Source: Aureimonas sp. SA4125 (GTDB lineage Bacteria; Pseudomonadota; Alphaproteobacteria; Rhizobiales; Rhizobiaceae). From it: DNA of 64,000 nucleotides. The notes beneath the pieces are model-generated. The model made no database searches, was not told where the DNA came from, and saw nothing but the letters and a program-made list of their open reading frames with translations. The stretch covers positions 4,058,001-4,122,000 of the forward strand of contig NZ_AP025032.1 of the NCBI RefSeq assembly GCF_019973775.1, given 5' to 3'. Below are positions 43,605-50,418 of this stretch, piece by piece. The position numbers were made by a program, and so were the translations under genes. How positions within the stretch are numbered: the first letter of the stretch is position 1; every line of letters starts with the position of its first letter.

Positions 43605-44114
43605 TCAGATACTTCCCAGCTTTTCCTGAATGCGCTGGAAGTAAGACGAAGACTGTGTTAGTTCTTTTGCGGCATGCTCTAGGCCTCTTTTCAGCGTTCT
43701 GATCTCAAACTGTAACTCGACGATTTCAGTATTGGACCGCTGCAAGGCGTTCTCCAGCGAGCGCGCACGCATCTCGCTTTCAGCTAAGCTGATCTGCAGC
43801 GAGTGAACATGCGACTTCAGCGTCGCACGCTGCATTTCAACGCGTTCAATAAAGCAGCGAGCATCGGCTTCGATGGCCACGAACTTCCGCTCGTACTCCT
43901 TGATAAGCTCAGCAGCCTGCTCGACCATCTGCACAGCTTTTGCGCCACAGACTGATGGTTGGCTTGACATCCTGTCTTGGTTGGCTGCGACTGCACGCGA
44001 CGGCACCAGTGTGGCCTGTGCAGGAAACACATCTGGACGGTCGAAAATGTTGGACTCTTCCAAACTATTCATGGGGAGGTATCGCTCTGAGAAAGCCGGT
44101 ATTGCCTCTTCCAT
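43605..44114 (-). CDS. Coiled-coil protein, third gene of a three-gene operon
   Basis: A 169-residue soluble protein of unknown function. After a loosely structured N-terminus (about 55 residues) the rest is heptad-rich coiled coil: VEQAAELIKEYERKFVAIEADARCFIERVEMQRATLKSHVHSLQISLAESEMRARSLENALQRSNTEIVELQFEIRTL. RBS GGAG lies 8 nt before the ATG. It follows the second coiled-coil gene after 46 bp on the same strand. No membrane or signal sequence. Confidence 0.7.
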   Translation of the reverse strand: MEEAIPAFSERYLPMNSLEESNIFDRPDVFPAQATLVPSRAVAANQDRMSSQPSVCGAKAVQMVEQAAELIKEYERKFVAIEADARCFIERVEMQRATLKSHVHSLQISLAESEMRARSLENALQRSNTEIVELQFEIRTLKRGLEHAAKELTQSSSYFQRIQEKLGSI

Positions 44115-44160
44115 TTCAATTCTCCGACATCACGTCCCGGATGAATGGGCGGTCATATTT

Positions 44161-44607
44161 TCAGGGTTGATCGTTCCTGGAGCCTGGCCCGAAGCCGTTA
44201 GTGATTGCCTGATCGAGACGCCTTAACCAGGCATCCGACTCTCTTGCCTGAGCCTCCGCCGCTTCAGCCCTTTGATTGGCAGCGGTAATCTCTCGCTGCG
44301 CCAGTTGCAGCTGTTGCTGCATCATCAGAAGATCTTCGCGCATCTGACGCGCCTGGGTTTCAGCCGCGCGCTCTAATTCCGTCACCCGCTCGGCACTCAT
44401 GCGAATGGCTTCGGAAGCCTCCTCGACAAGAGCCAAGGCCGCCGCCCAATCCCGACGCGGTTCTTCGCCTGAAACGGGCATATCCCTCTTTTCAATGGAG
44501 AGAATGGCCGCTGACCGCTCTCCACCGGAGTTCTCACTCCTCACGATATCGGCCGAGCCGCGAATTGGCCATGACCGCTCGACTTCAATCTCGACCGTCG
44601 ATGACAT
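44161..44607 (-). CDS. Coiled-coil protein, second gene of the operon
   Basis: A 148-residue soluble protein of unknown function. The N-terminal 55 residues are variable. The middle and C-terminal parts form a long coiled coil: LALVEEASEAIRMSAERVTELERAAETQARQMREDLLMMQQQLQLAQREITAANQRAEAAEAQARE. The ATG at 44607 has GGAGG 8 nt upstream. A TTG two codons earlier is less likely. Together with its two neighbours it may form a heteromeric filament or scaffold, an inference from the repeated architecture only. Confidence 0.7.
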   Translation of the reverse strand: MSSTVEIEVERSWPIRGSADIVRSENSGGERSAAILSIEKRDMPVSGEEPRRDWAAALALVEEASEAIRMSAERVTELERAAETQARQMREDLLMMQQQLQLAQREITAANQRAEAAEAQARESDAWLRRLDQAITNGFGPGSRNDQP

Positions 44608-44704
44608 TCTCAATTCCTCCCAATGCCATGCCGCTGCCGCGGCAGCATCCCATAGACCTGCTGCTCCCGCCTATTCTTGGCGAGTATATTCAACACGCGC
44701 CGCG

Positions 44705-46216
44705 TCATTCCGGCCGGCTGTCTGGCCGCGCCAGAAAACTGACATTTGTTGTCTGGCCTGTATCCGGCGCGAGATTTTGTTCGGGGATGACGAGCTCGCC
44801 TTGGGTCTGCATAGCGCGCACCGACCGTTTCAGGATTTCGTTCTGGCGCTGCAAGGCAACACGGTTCTCGCGAGCAATCTCGAGCGCTCCTTGCGCCAGG
44901 GTCCGTTCAGCCCGCTCGCTCTCGAGTTCTTCGATCAATCGCCGGGTCGCCGCCTCCTGCTTCACTCGATCGTTTTCGTTTCTCCGGGTGAGGGTTTCCA
45001 GGCGATCGCCGAGACTGACGGCCTTGGCAAGGCTGTTCTCGAGGGCGACGTCCTTGGCCGCCAGTGTCTTCGTCAGCATCTCGTTGCGCTCGTCGGCTTC
45101 CTGCCGCAGCCGGTGGATCTCGCTGACCTGGGCACTCTGATGGACAAGTTCGTTTCGCATGGCCTCCAACCGCCGGTCGGCGGCGATGCGTTCCAGCAGG
45201 GCGTCCTTGAGGCTTCGTTCGGTGATACGCAGGGCCTCGTCCTTGTCGCGGAACTGGCTGCGTAAATTGGCGAGTATGTGCTCCGTCGACGCGAGGCGTG
45301 CTGCAGCGGCGTCGACCTTGAGGGTGAGTGACGTACGCTCCGCGGTCAGCTGCCCAACGATGCTTTCATGTTCTTCCTCGGCCTTCTGGCAGGCAAGCTC
45401 AGCCTCCTGCAAGCGAACCTCAAGCGCTGCGAAAACCCCTTTCTGCCTCTCCCGCTGCTCAGCAAGCTCATTAGCGCGCGCCTCCAGCCCAACGATGCGC
45501 TCGCTCTGCTCGCCAACCAGCTGATGCAAGCGCCTGCACTCGCGCTCGAAGATGGAATGCTGCTCAGACTCACGCTGCAGTTCGCTTTGGGCGCGTTGCA
45601 AGGATTGCTCTGTCGCCTCCCTCTCAGCCCGCTGAAGGGCTAGTTCGGCCGCGACTGACGAATGCTGCTCTGCCTCTACTGCCAGTTGCCGTTCGATGTT
45701 GTCGAGAAGCTGAGCCTGCTCGCGCAGCAGTGCGCGCTGCTCGTCAACTGTCCCAGTCATCTCATGACACTCGGCCTCCAGTTTCCGAGCCCGCGTCGTA
45801 TAGGAAGTCAGTTCGCCGGAGGTGGCAGAGAGTTCACTCGTCAGCGCGTCAACTTCGCGGCGCAGGTTCTGGTTGGCCTCGATCTCTCGCGACAGCAGGG
45901 CCTCGGTTTCCATGACGCGGGCCTTAGCGTGCGGAAGCTCTTCAGCTATGGCCTCGATAGGCTCAACGATCATAGAGAAGTCTTCACTGAGAGACTTCAG
46001 GTCCTCCAGGCGGTCAACCATCTGGCTGAAGCGGACGCGCAACATCTCATTACGTTGCCCAAGACTGTCGAGCAGCTTGGCGGGGCGCAAATGGGACTGT
46101 GGGTCAGCATCACACAAGTCGGGGGCGTGCAGTTCTGCTGCCATCTGTTCCCCGGCTGCGCCGGCCTTGCTCCCGCTCGAGCTGCGCCCTGAAAAAAACG
46201 ACCACGCTGATGACAT
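44705..46216 (-). CDS. Large coiled-coil protein, first gene of the operon
   Basis: A 503-residue protein that is almost continuous coiled coil from about residue 45 to 480, rich in Glu, Arg, Leu and Gln. The short N-terminal MSSAWSFFSGRSSSGSKAG segment and the C-terminal 25 residues are disordered. The length and heptads recall SMC-arm-like or intermediate-filament-like scaffolds, but no head domain, ATPase or membrane anchor is present. Function unknown. It leads an operon of three coiled-coil genes next to a MucR homologue on the island. Confidence 0.75.
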   Translation of the reverse strand: MSSAWSFFSGRSSSGSKAGAAGEQMAAELHAPDLCDADPQSHLRPAKLLDSLGQRNEMLRVRFSQMVDRLEDLKSLSEDFSMIVEPIEAIAEELPHAKARVMETEALLSREIEANQNLRREVDALTSELSATSGELTSYTTRARKLEAECHEMTGTVDEQRALLREQAQLLDNIERQLAVEAEQHSSVAAELALQRAEREATEQSLQRAQSELQRESEQHSIFERECRRLHQLVGEQSERIVGLEARANELAEQRERQKGVFAALEVRLQEAELACQKAEEEHESIVGQLTAERTSLTLKVDAAAARLASTEHILANLRSQFRDKDEALRITERSLKDALLERIAADRRLEAMRNELVHQSAQVSEIHRLRQEADERNEMLTKTLAAKDVALENSLAKAVSLGDRLETLTRRNENDRVKQEAATRRLIEELESERAERTLAQGALEIARENRVALQRQNEILKRSVRAMQTQGELVIPEQNLAPDTGQTTNVSFLARPDSRPE

Positions 46217-46723
46217 TGTACATTTCCAAATGACAAGCGTTCAGTGCGTCAAAGGTATAAATTAATCTTTCAATAATCAAATAAATTAGTTTGATGTGCG
46301 GAGAGGAGGCAGCGCTTTTTTCCTTGTGATGGCACCGGTCGGCGGGCTCGGGGTCATCGTCGCAGACATGCTGACCGATACGAAACTGTTTCTCCTTCGG
46401 TGCGGGTCGCGGGTGTTCGCTTACCGCTCGGGAGGGGCTTTAGCGACGAGACGGCCGGCGCTAAATCAGCCATCAATGCGCAGAAGGCGGCGGAGCCCGC
46501 GGCGTCATTACCTCCAGCGCGAGAAAGCGCCCTGCCCTTACGGAAGGCGGCCGACTTCGGCATGCGTCTTTCAAGGGCTGCGCGATGATACTGATACCGG
46601 CGTCGTTCTCGAGAACTGACGCTTCTGTTGACTGTCGTTCCATCATTGGAACAAAGTAGGAACATTTCCTTTCCATCGCGCGCCCCGGATGGCACCATGA
46701 CGCGGAGAATCAGGAGAGCTGCA
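46217..46723. other. Divergent gap upstream of the coiled-coil operon
   Basis: A 507-bp region with the promoters of the leftward coiled-coil operon and the rightward small-gene operon. An AT-rich stretch (46240-46290) immediately upstream of the coiled-coil gene is a likely promoter area. CAGGAGAG at 46711-46718 is the ribosome site of the next gene. No credible gene within. Confidence 0.5.
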
Positions 46724-46921
46724 ATGTCCTACCCGTCCCCGAAGTCCCTGCCCGTGGTGACCGTTGATGAGAGTTTCGACAGCGTTGTCGACGAGGTGAT
46801 AGCCGCGGCCGGCGGCGATTTGCGCTCTGCGATCCTGGGCTTGGTCCGCGGCCAGCACGCGATTGAGGCAGAGGCGCGATCATCGACATCGGCCGGCTAT
46901 GTCCGGCGCCGTCTACAGTGA
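46724..46921 (+). CDS. Small island protein with a 'DEVIAAAGGDLRSAI' unit
   Basis: A 65-residue protein. The core VVDEVIAAAGGDLRSAILGLVRGQHAIEAEA resembles AIDEALAICGGDPRATIRSLLVLTEFLEAEA at the C-terminus of the next protein, so both carry one copy of the same helical unit. I know similar short proteins from rhizobial islands but no function. RBS CAGGAGAG is 5 nt before the ATG. The stop overlaps the next GTG in a GTGA. Confidence 0.65.
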   Translation: MSYPSPKSLPVVTVDESFDSVVDEVIAAAGGDLRSAILGLVRGQHAIEAEARSSTSAGYVRRRLQ

Positions 46922-47307
46922 GCCGACGGGCGCAGCGCCGCAAAGCCCTCTACGCTCCTGAGCGGGAGGAGCTCCTGCGAAAGGCTCACGCGCTGTGGTC
47001 GGCAACGTGCACCACCATGCATCATCTGCAGACGCCCAGCGCGGATTACCACGCGGCGAGCGATCTCGCCGCCGCACTGTGCTCATTTGCAAGTGACTTG
47101 AGCGGCGGCGCCGTGGACTTTGCTCGTATGGCGTCGACTAGAGGCGGCGGTGACGACAGGACTTGGCTCGAGGGCGGAAGCGAGATGAACGAGGCGATCG
47201 ACGAGGCACTGGCGATCTGTGGCGGTGATCCTCGAGCGACCATCAGGAGCCTGCTGGTGCTGACCGAGTTCCTGGAAGCGGAAGCGGAAGCCGAGGGGAA
47301 AGCATGA
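46918..47307 (+). CDS. Island protein sharing a helical unit with its upstream neighbour
   Basis: A 129-residue protein of unknown function. N-terminal part (RRAQRRKALYAPEREELLRKAHALWSATCTTMHHLQTP) basic and helical. C-terminal 40 residues repeat the unit of the preceding gene. The GTG start overlaps the upstream stop and its own TGA overlaps the nuclease start. The three genes are therefore translationally coupled. Confidence 0.65.
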   Translation: MSRRAQRRKALYAPEREELLRKAHALWSATCTTMHHLQTPSADYHAASDLAAALCSFASDLSGGAVDFARMASTRGGGDDRTWLEGGSEMNEAIDEALAICGGDPRATIRSLLVLTEFLEAEAEAEGKA

Positions 47308-47819
47308 GGCTGACGGGCATCTGGAAATGGATTGCGGTCGTCGCGCTCGTAGCGATCTTCGGACCGTCCATTCTCCAGCAGGTGGACCTGGGCGAGCTTG
47401 GCGACGCGATCCGCCCAGCGCCGACCGACAACCGGGCGCCAACACCGGCGGGCAGTGCGAAGCGGATCGCGATGCCCCCATGCACGAACGGTCGCCATGC
47501 GCCGCCCAGCGGGTCCTGTGTCATTGACGGCGACAGCGGCTGGCTCGAGGGCCGTCAATGGCGAATTGAGGGCGTCGACGCGCCGGAGATCGGCAAGCCC
47601 GGCTGTGCAAACGAGCGCGCAGTCGGCGATCGCGCCAAGCAACGACTGGCTTCGCTCCTGGCCGGAGGGTTCACCGCCCGACATGGCAACTCCGACCGCT
47701 ATGGGCGGCAGCTCATAACTTTTCGCCTGGCCGACGGCCGTGATGCGGGGGCCGTCTTGATCGACGAGGACTTGGCGCAGAAGTGGCCGAACTCGGGAAA
47801 CCGCTGGTGCCGGCGCTAG
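47304..47819 (+). CDS. Thermonuclease (SNase)-like protein, membrane-anchored or secreted
   Basis: A 171-residue protein. Hydrophobic N-terminus (WIAVVALVAIFGPSIL) acts as a signal or anchor. The following domain has staphylococcal-nuclease features: CVIDGDSGWLEGRQWRIEGVDAPEIGKPGC (Asp, Arg and Glu of the active site) and DRYGRQL. It is likely a Ca-dependent extracytoplasmic nuclease or a family member used in conjugative or phage islands. Shorter than SNase with little after the DRYGR block besides GAVLIDEDLAQKW. ATGA overlap with the upstream gene. Confidence 0.8.
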   Translation: MRLTGIWKWIAVVALVAIFGPSILQQVDLGELGDAIRPAPTDNRAPTPAGSAKRIAMPPCTNGRHAPPSGSCVIDGDSGWLEGRQWRIEGVDAPEIGKPGCANERAVGDRAKQRLASLLAGGFTARHGNSDRYGRQLITFRLADGRDAGAVLIDEDLAQKWPNSGNRWCRR

Positions 47820-47852
47820 ACAGCCGGGGCGCGGCCACCACATGATGCGGGC

Positions 47853-48572
47853 ATGTGCAATCTCTACTCCCTGACCAAAGGCCAAGCCGCCATTCTAGCT
47901 TTCACCCGGGCGATGAACGATCGCGCTGGCAACCTCCCCTCCATGCCGGGGATAGTCCCCGATACGATGGCGCCGGTCGTCCACAAGGCCGCCGAGGCCC
48001 GGACACTGTAGCTGATGCGCTGGTGCATGCCGTCGTCGCAGAAAGCGCTCTTCGAGGCGACGAAGCGCCGGGCCGCGAAGCTCGAGGCGAAAGGCAAGGA
48101 GGTTGACTTCGCGGCCCTTCTGAAAGCCGAGCCGGACAGCGGCACGACGAACATCCGAAACGTCGCTTCGGCTCACTGGAAACGCTGGCTCGTGCCGGCG
48201 AACCGGTGCCTTGTTCCCTTCACCTCGTTCTCGGAATACGAGACGGTCGGCACAGCCAAGATCCCGGTCTGGTTCGCCGCTGGCGAGGAACGCCCGCTTA
48301 TGGCCTTCGCCGGCCTATGGACGAGTTGGACAAGCGTGCGGAAGGTGAGAGAGGGCGAGGTCACCGCGGACGTCTACGGCTTCCTCACCACCGACGCCAA
48401 CGCCACCGTCGGCGCCATCCACCCGAAGGCTATGCCGGTGATCCTCACCACTGCCGAGGAAATGGACGTATGGCTGCGAGCGGACTGGTCGGAGGCAAAA
48501 GCTCTGCAGCGTCCGCTGCCGGACGGCGTGCTCGAGATTGTCGCCCGCGGGCAGCGAAGCGACGCAGCCTGA
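47853..48572 (+). pseudogene. SRAP (YedK/HMCES) peptidase gene interrupted by an amber codon
   Basis: Reading from ATG 47853 gives MCNLYSLTKGQAAI, with the essential Cys2 that crosslinks abasic sites in ssDNA. An in-frame TAG at 48009-48011 then interrupts the chain in the conserved MRW block. The frame continues to 48572 with the full family sequence ([30 protein letters not shown] with the catalytic Glu, and the [11 protein letters not shown] stretch). An ATG at 48015 could start only a Cys2-less product. The block reads MRWCMP, where SRAP proteins normally have MRWGMP. Otherwise the protein is complete, so inactivation is recent. Confidence 0.8.
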
Positions 48573-48605
48573 TCGTGGTCGGCCGCGCAACTCGGTCTGG
48601 GCAGC

Positions 48606-49068
48606 TTGGATTTTTCGGACAGCGGCCGGAGTGGGGCCAAGCGCTTCGTGGTCGTTGCCCTTCGCGAGCGCATGGGCCGCACCCTGACTTTCATCCGCAA
48701 CGCCGAACAGGAAGGCGTCGCCATCGCCAAGTCCAAGGTCGCCAGCACCGCCGCTATGTTCGCCGATGAAGCCTCGCACTGGGATGCGCTGGAAGCCTTC
48801 TTCCCGACCACCAGCATCAACCACTCTGAGAGCTACAGCGACGGCCACGGCAAGCACACGAACTGGGTAGAAAGCTACTTCTCGCGTCTGCGTCGCATGG
48901 TGCGTGGCCAGCATCACAGCGTCTCTGCCAAGCTGCTTCACCTACGCTGCGCATGCCGCATGGTGTGAAGATCACCGCCGCCGCGACAACGGCGACAACG
49001 CCTTCGCCGTCGGCAATGCGCTCCTGTCGCCGGTCAGCCGCGTGTGGTGCGGATACTGGCAGAAATAA
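48606..49068 (+). pseudogene. C-terminal remnant of an IS1595-family transposase, frameshifted
   Basis: The fragment reads NHSESYSDGHGKHTNWVESYFSRLRRMVRGQHHSV, the diagnostic end of IS1595/ISXO2 DDE transposases, with the catalytic Asp/Glu region. The frame shifts near 48943 and continues as YAAHAAWCEDHRRRDNG to a stop at 49066-49068. The N-terminal zinc-ribbon half is missing. No terminal repeats were found. It probably inserted next to the SRAP gene and then decayed. Confidence 0.8.
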
Positions 49069-49070
49069 AA

Positions 49071-49096
49071 GAGGGCCGGTCTCCCGGCCCTCTTTC
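49071..49096 (+). terminator. Rho-independent terminator
   Basis: Perfect 9-bp stem GAGGGCCGG (49071-49079) with CCGGCCCTC (49084-49092), 4-nt loop, then TTTC. It stands just behind the transposase remnant, and A-runs on the other side allow function on both strands, including for the convergent 55-codon gene. Confidence 0.85.
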
Positions 49097-49115
49097 TTGC
49101 GCTTGTCGGCGGGAG

Positions 49116-49283
49116 TCAGCTCTTGGGGCTGCTGCCGTTATCGTTGTCCGGCTTGACCCGGATGCGGAAAGCATTCAGCCCGTACTGTCGGGCGAAAATC
49201 TTCTTTCCATTGCGCAGGGTGATAGAAGCCCGGAAAATGTAAATGGAGTCTTCCGGGGGCGTCTGACGTGGCTTCTTGGCCAT
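49116..49283 (-). CDS. Small conserved hypothetical protein (55 aa)
   Basis: A 55-residue reading frame from ATG 49283, preceded by AAAGGA at good spacing. It opens MAKKPRQTPPEDSIYIFRAS, continues ITLRNGKKIFARQYGLNAFR and ends IRVKPDNDNGSSPKS. Basic, probably a small beta-hairpin protein. I have seen similar short proteins in alphaproteobacterial islands but cannot name a function. It converges on the terminator at 49071-49096, which supports it being expressed. Confidence 0.6.
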   Translation of the reverse strand: MAKKPRQTPPEDSIYIFRASITLRNGKKIFARQYGLNAFRIRVKPDNDNGSSPKS

Positions 49284-49598
49284 CGGCGTTCCTTTTGGGC
49301 GGTGTTGACAATTCCGCCGGGAACGCTAGAAAAAGGTTGCAACACCTGATTTTCCTAGCGGCCCGTCGACATTCTGACGACAGAATACTGCCGCCGAGAT
49401 CTGCAAAACGCCTCGCACCAGTTGCGGGGCGTTTTGCATTGTGCCGACCATAGAATCCTTCGCCGCAGGAGTCCATATGGGTCCAACTCAAAAACGCGAT
49501 TCCTTAAGATTCCGTTAACCATGATTCCGCTCTCGTGTTACCCTCAAGCGGATTAGAGGCTATGGGTAGCCATCTCCTGTGGATTTGGACGGCGGACG
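49284..49598. other. Gap with a large perfect hairpin
   Basis: A 315-bp gap between divergent small genes. TGCAAAACGCC at 49402-49412 pairs perfectly with GGCGTTTTGCA at 49428-49438, with an inner CGCA/TGCG pair in the 15-nt loop. No T-run follows, so it may be a protein-binding or RNA structure rather than a terminator. No other gene is seen. Confidence 0.6.
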
Positions 49599-50033
49599 AT
49601 GAGCAACGATTTTCTTACCGGCATCATTGCTGAAAGGGAGACATTGATGCAGGAGCGTCTTCGGATAGATGCCCGCATCCGCAAACTCGACGCTGTTATC
49701 GCAGAGTACAGGCTCCAGCCCTTGGTTGAGGCAACTCAAGGCACGACGCCTTCACCGGGCAAGCGGCGACGCATCCGAAACAGCATACCGCCCATAGAGG
49801 TCGGCAACCACGCCCGAGCCTTCATACTGAACGCAGGGCGTCCCTTGACGCGTGGTGAACTTCTCCGAAAGTTTGACGAAGAAGGCATCCCGATCGTCGG
49901 ACGCGACCGCGCGAAGGTTCTGGGGACAACGATCTGGCGGCTAGACCGAGATGATGGTCGTCCAGCTTTCAATAACACCCCAAGAGGCTATTGGCCTTCC
50001 GATGTGCCTCTGCCAACCGAATCTAACGAGTAG
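49599..50033 (+). CDS. Coiled-coil plus winged-helix island protein
   Basis: A 144-residue protein. The N-terminal helix (LTGIIAERETLMQERLRIDARIRKLDAVIAEY) is coiled coil. The C-terminal domain NHARAFILNAGRPLTRGELLRKFDEEGIPIVGRDRAKVLGTTIWRL has the pattern of HARE/wHTH domains found in DNA-modification and restriction-related proteins. Function unknown. It overlaps the convergent 49988 gene by 46 bp. Confidence 0.7.
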   Translation: MSNDFLTGIIAERETLMQERLRIDARIRKLDAVIAEYRLQPLVEATQGTTPSPGKRRRIRNSIPPIEVGNHARAFILNAGRPLTRGELLRKFDEEGIPIVGRDRAKVLGTTIWRLDRDDGRPAFNNTPRGYWPSDVPLPTESNE

Positions 50034-50323
50034 CGGATTGGGCAGAGGCCAACATTCCGAATTGTGACAAGGCCCTTCTCCCGCTGCGCCCGAAGCGCCT
50101 TCGACACCCTGTCGCTGACTTCCTTCATATACCGCCTGTCGCGACCATCCATGCCGTTCATGGCGACGATGGCTGTCGCTATCTCCCGGCATCTCATGGG
50201 CCCGTCAGCGGTCCTCAGTTGGCGCGGGATGGCGGATGTAATCTCGCCCTTGCAGAATAGCACCTGGCGCTTCTGGCGAGGCAAAGCGGCATGCAGATCG
50301 CCGGCATAGCTGACGACGCCCAA
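49988..50323 (-). CDS. Winged-helix protein, probably truncated at its N-terminus
   Basis: A frame of about 111 residues from a TTG at 50323. CREIATAIVAMNGMDGRDRRYMKEVSDRVSKALRAQREKGLVTIRN is a winged-helix-type domain. The frame stays open to about 50415 (TRDRLAEVRNDVDALDRTLGVVSYAGDLHAALPRQKRQ) and looks like coding sequence with a coiled coil, but no ATG or GTG is present. The original gene therefore probably began farther right and was cut by recombination beside the phage genes. Its plan, coiled coil plus winged helix, mirrors the 49599 protein. Confidence 0.6.
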   Translation of the reverse strand: MGVVSYAGDLHAALPRQKRQVLFCKGEITSAIPRQLRTADGPMRCREIATAIVAMNGMDGRDRRYMKEVSDRVSKALRAQREKGLVTIRNVGLCPIRYSLDSVGRGTSEGQ

Positions 50324-50418
50324 GGTACGGTCCAGCGCATCTACGTCGTTGCGGACCTCGGCCAGTCTGTCGCGAGTGCGCTGAATAGGGGGCGACGAAA
50401 GCCAGCCCGAGCGCCCGT

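Noticed and set aside
48009..48011. Amber codon in the SRAP gene read as programmed read-through or pyrrolysine
   Set aside because: SRAP proteins are not known to use recoding, no PYLIS-like structure is evident, and nearby mobile-element decay makes simple inactivation more likely.
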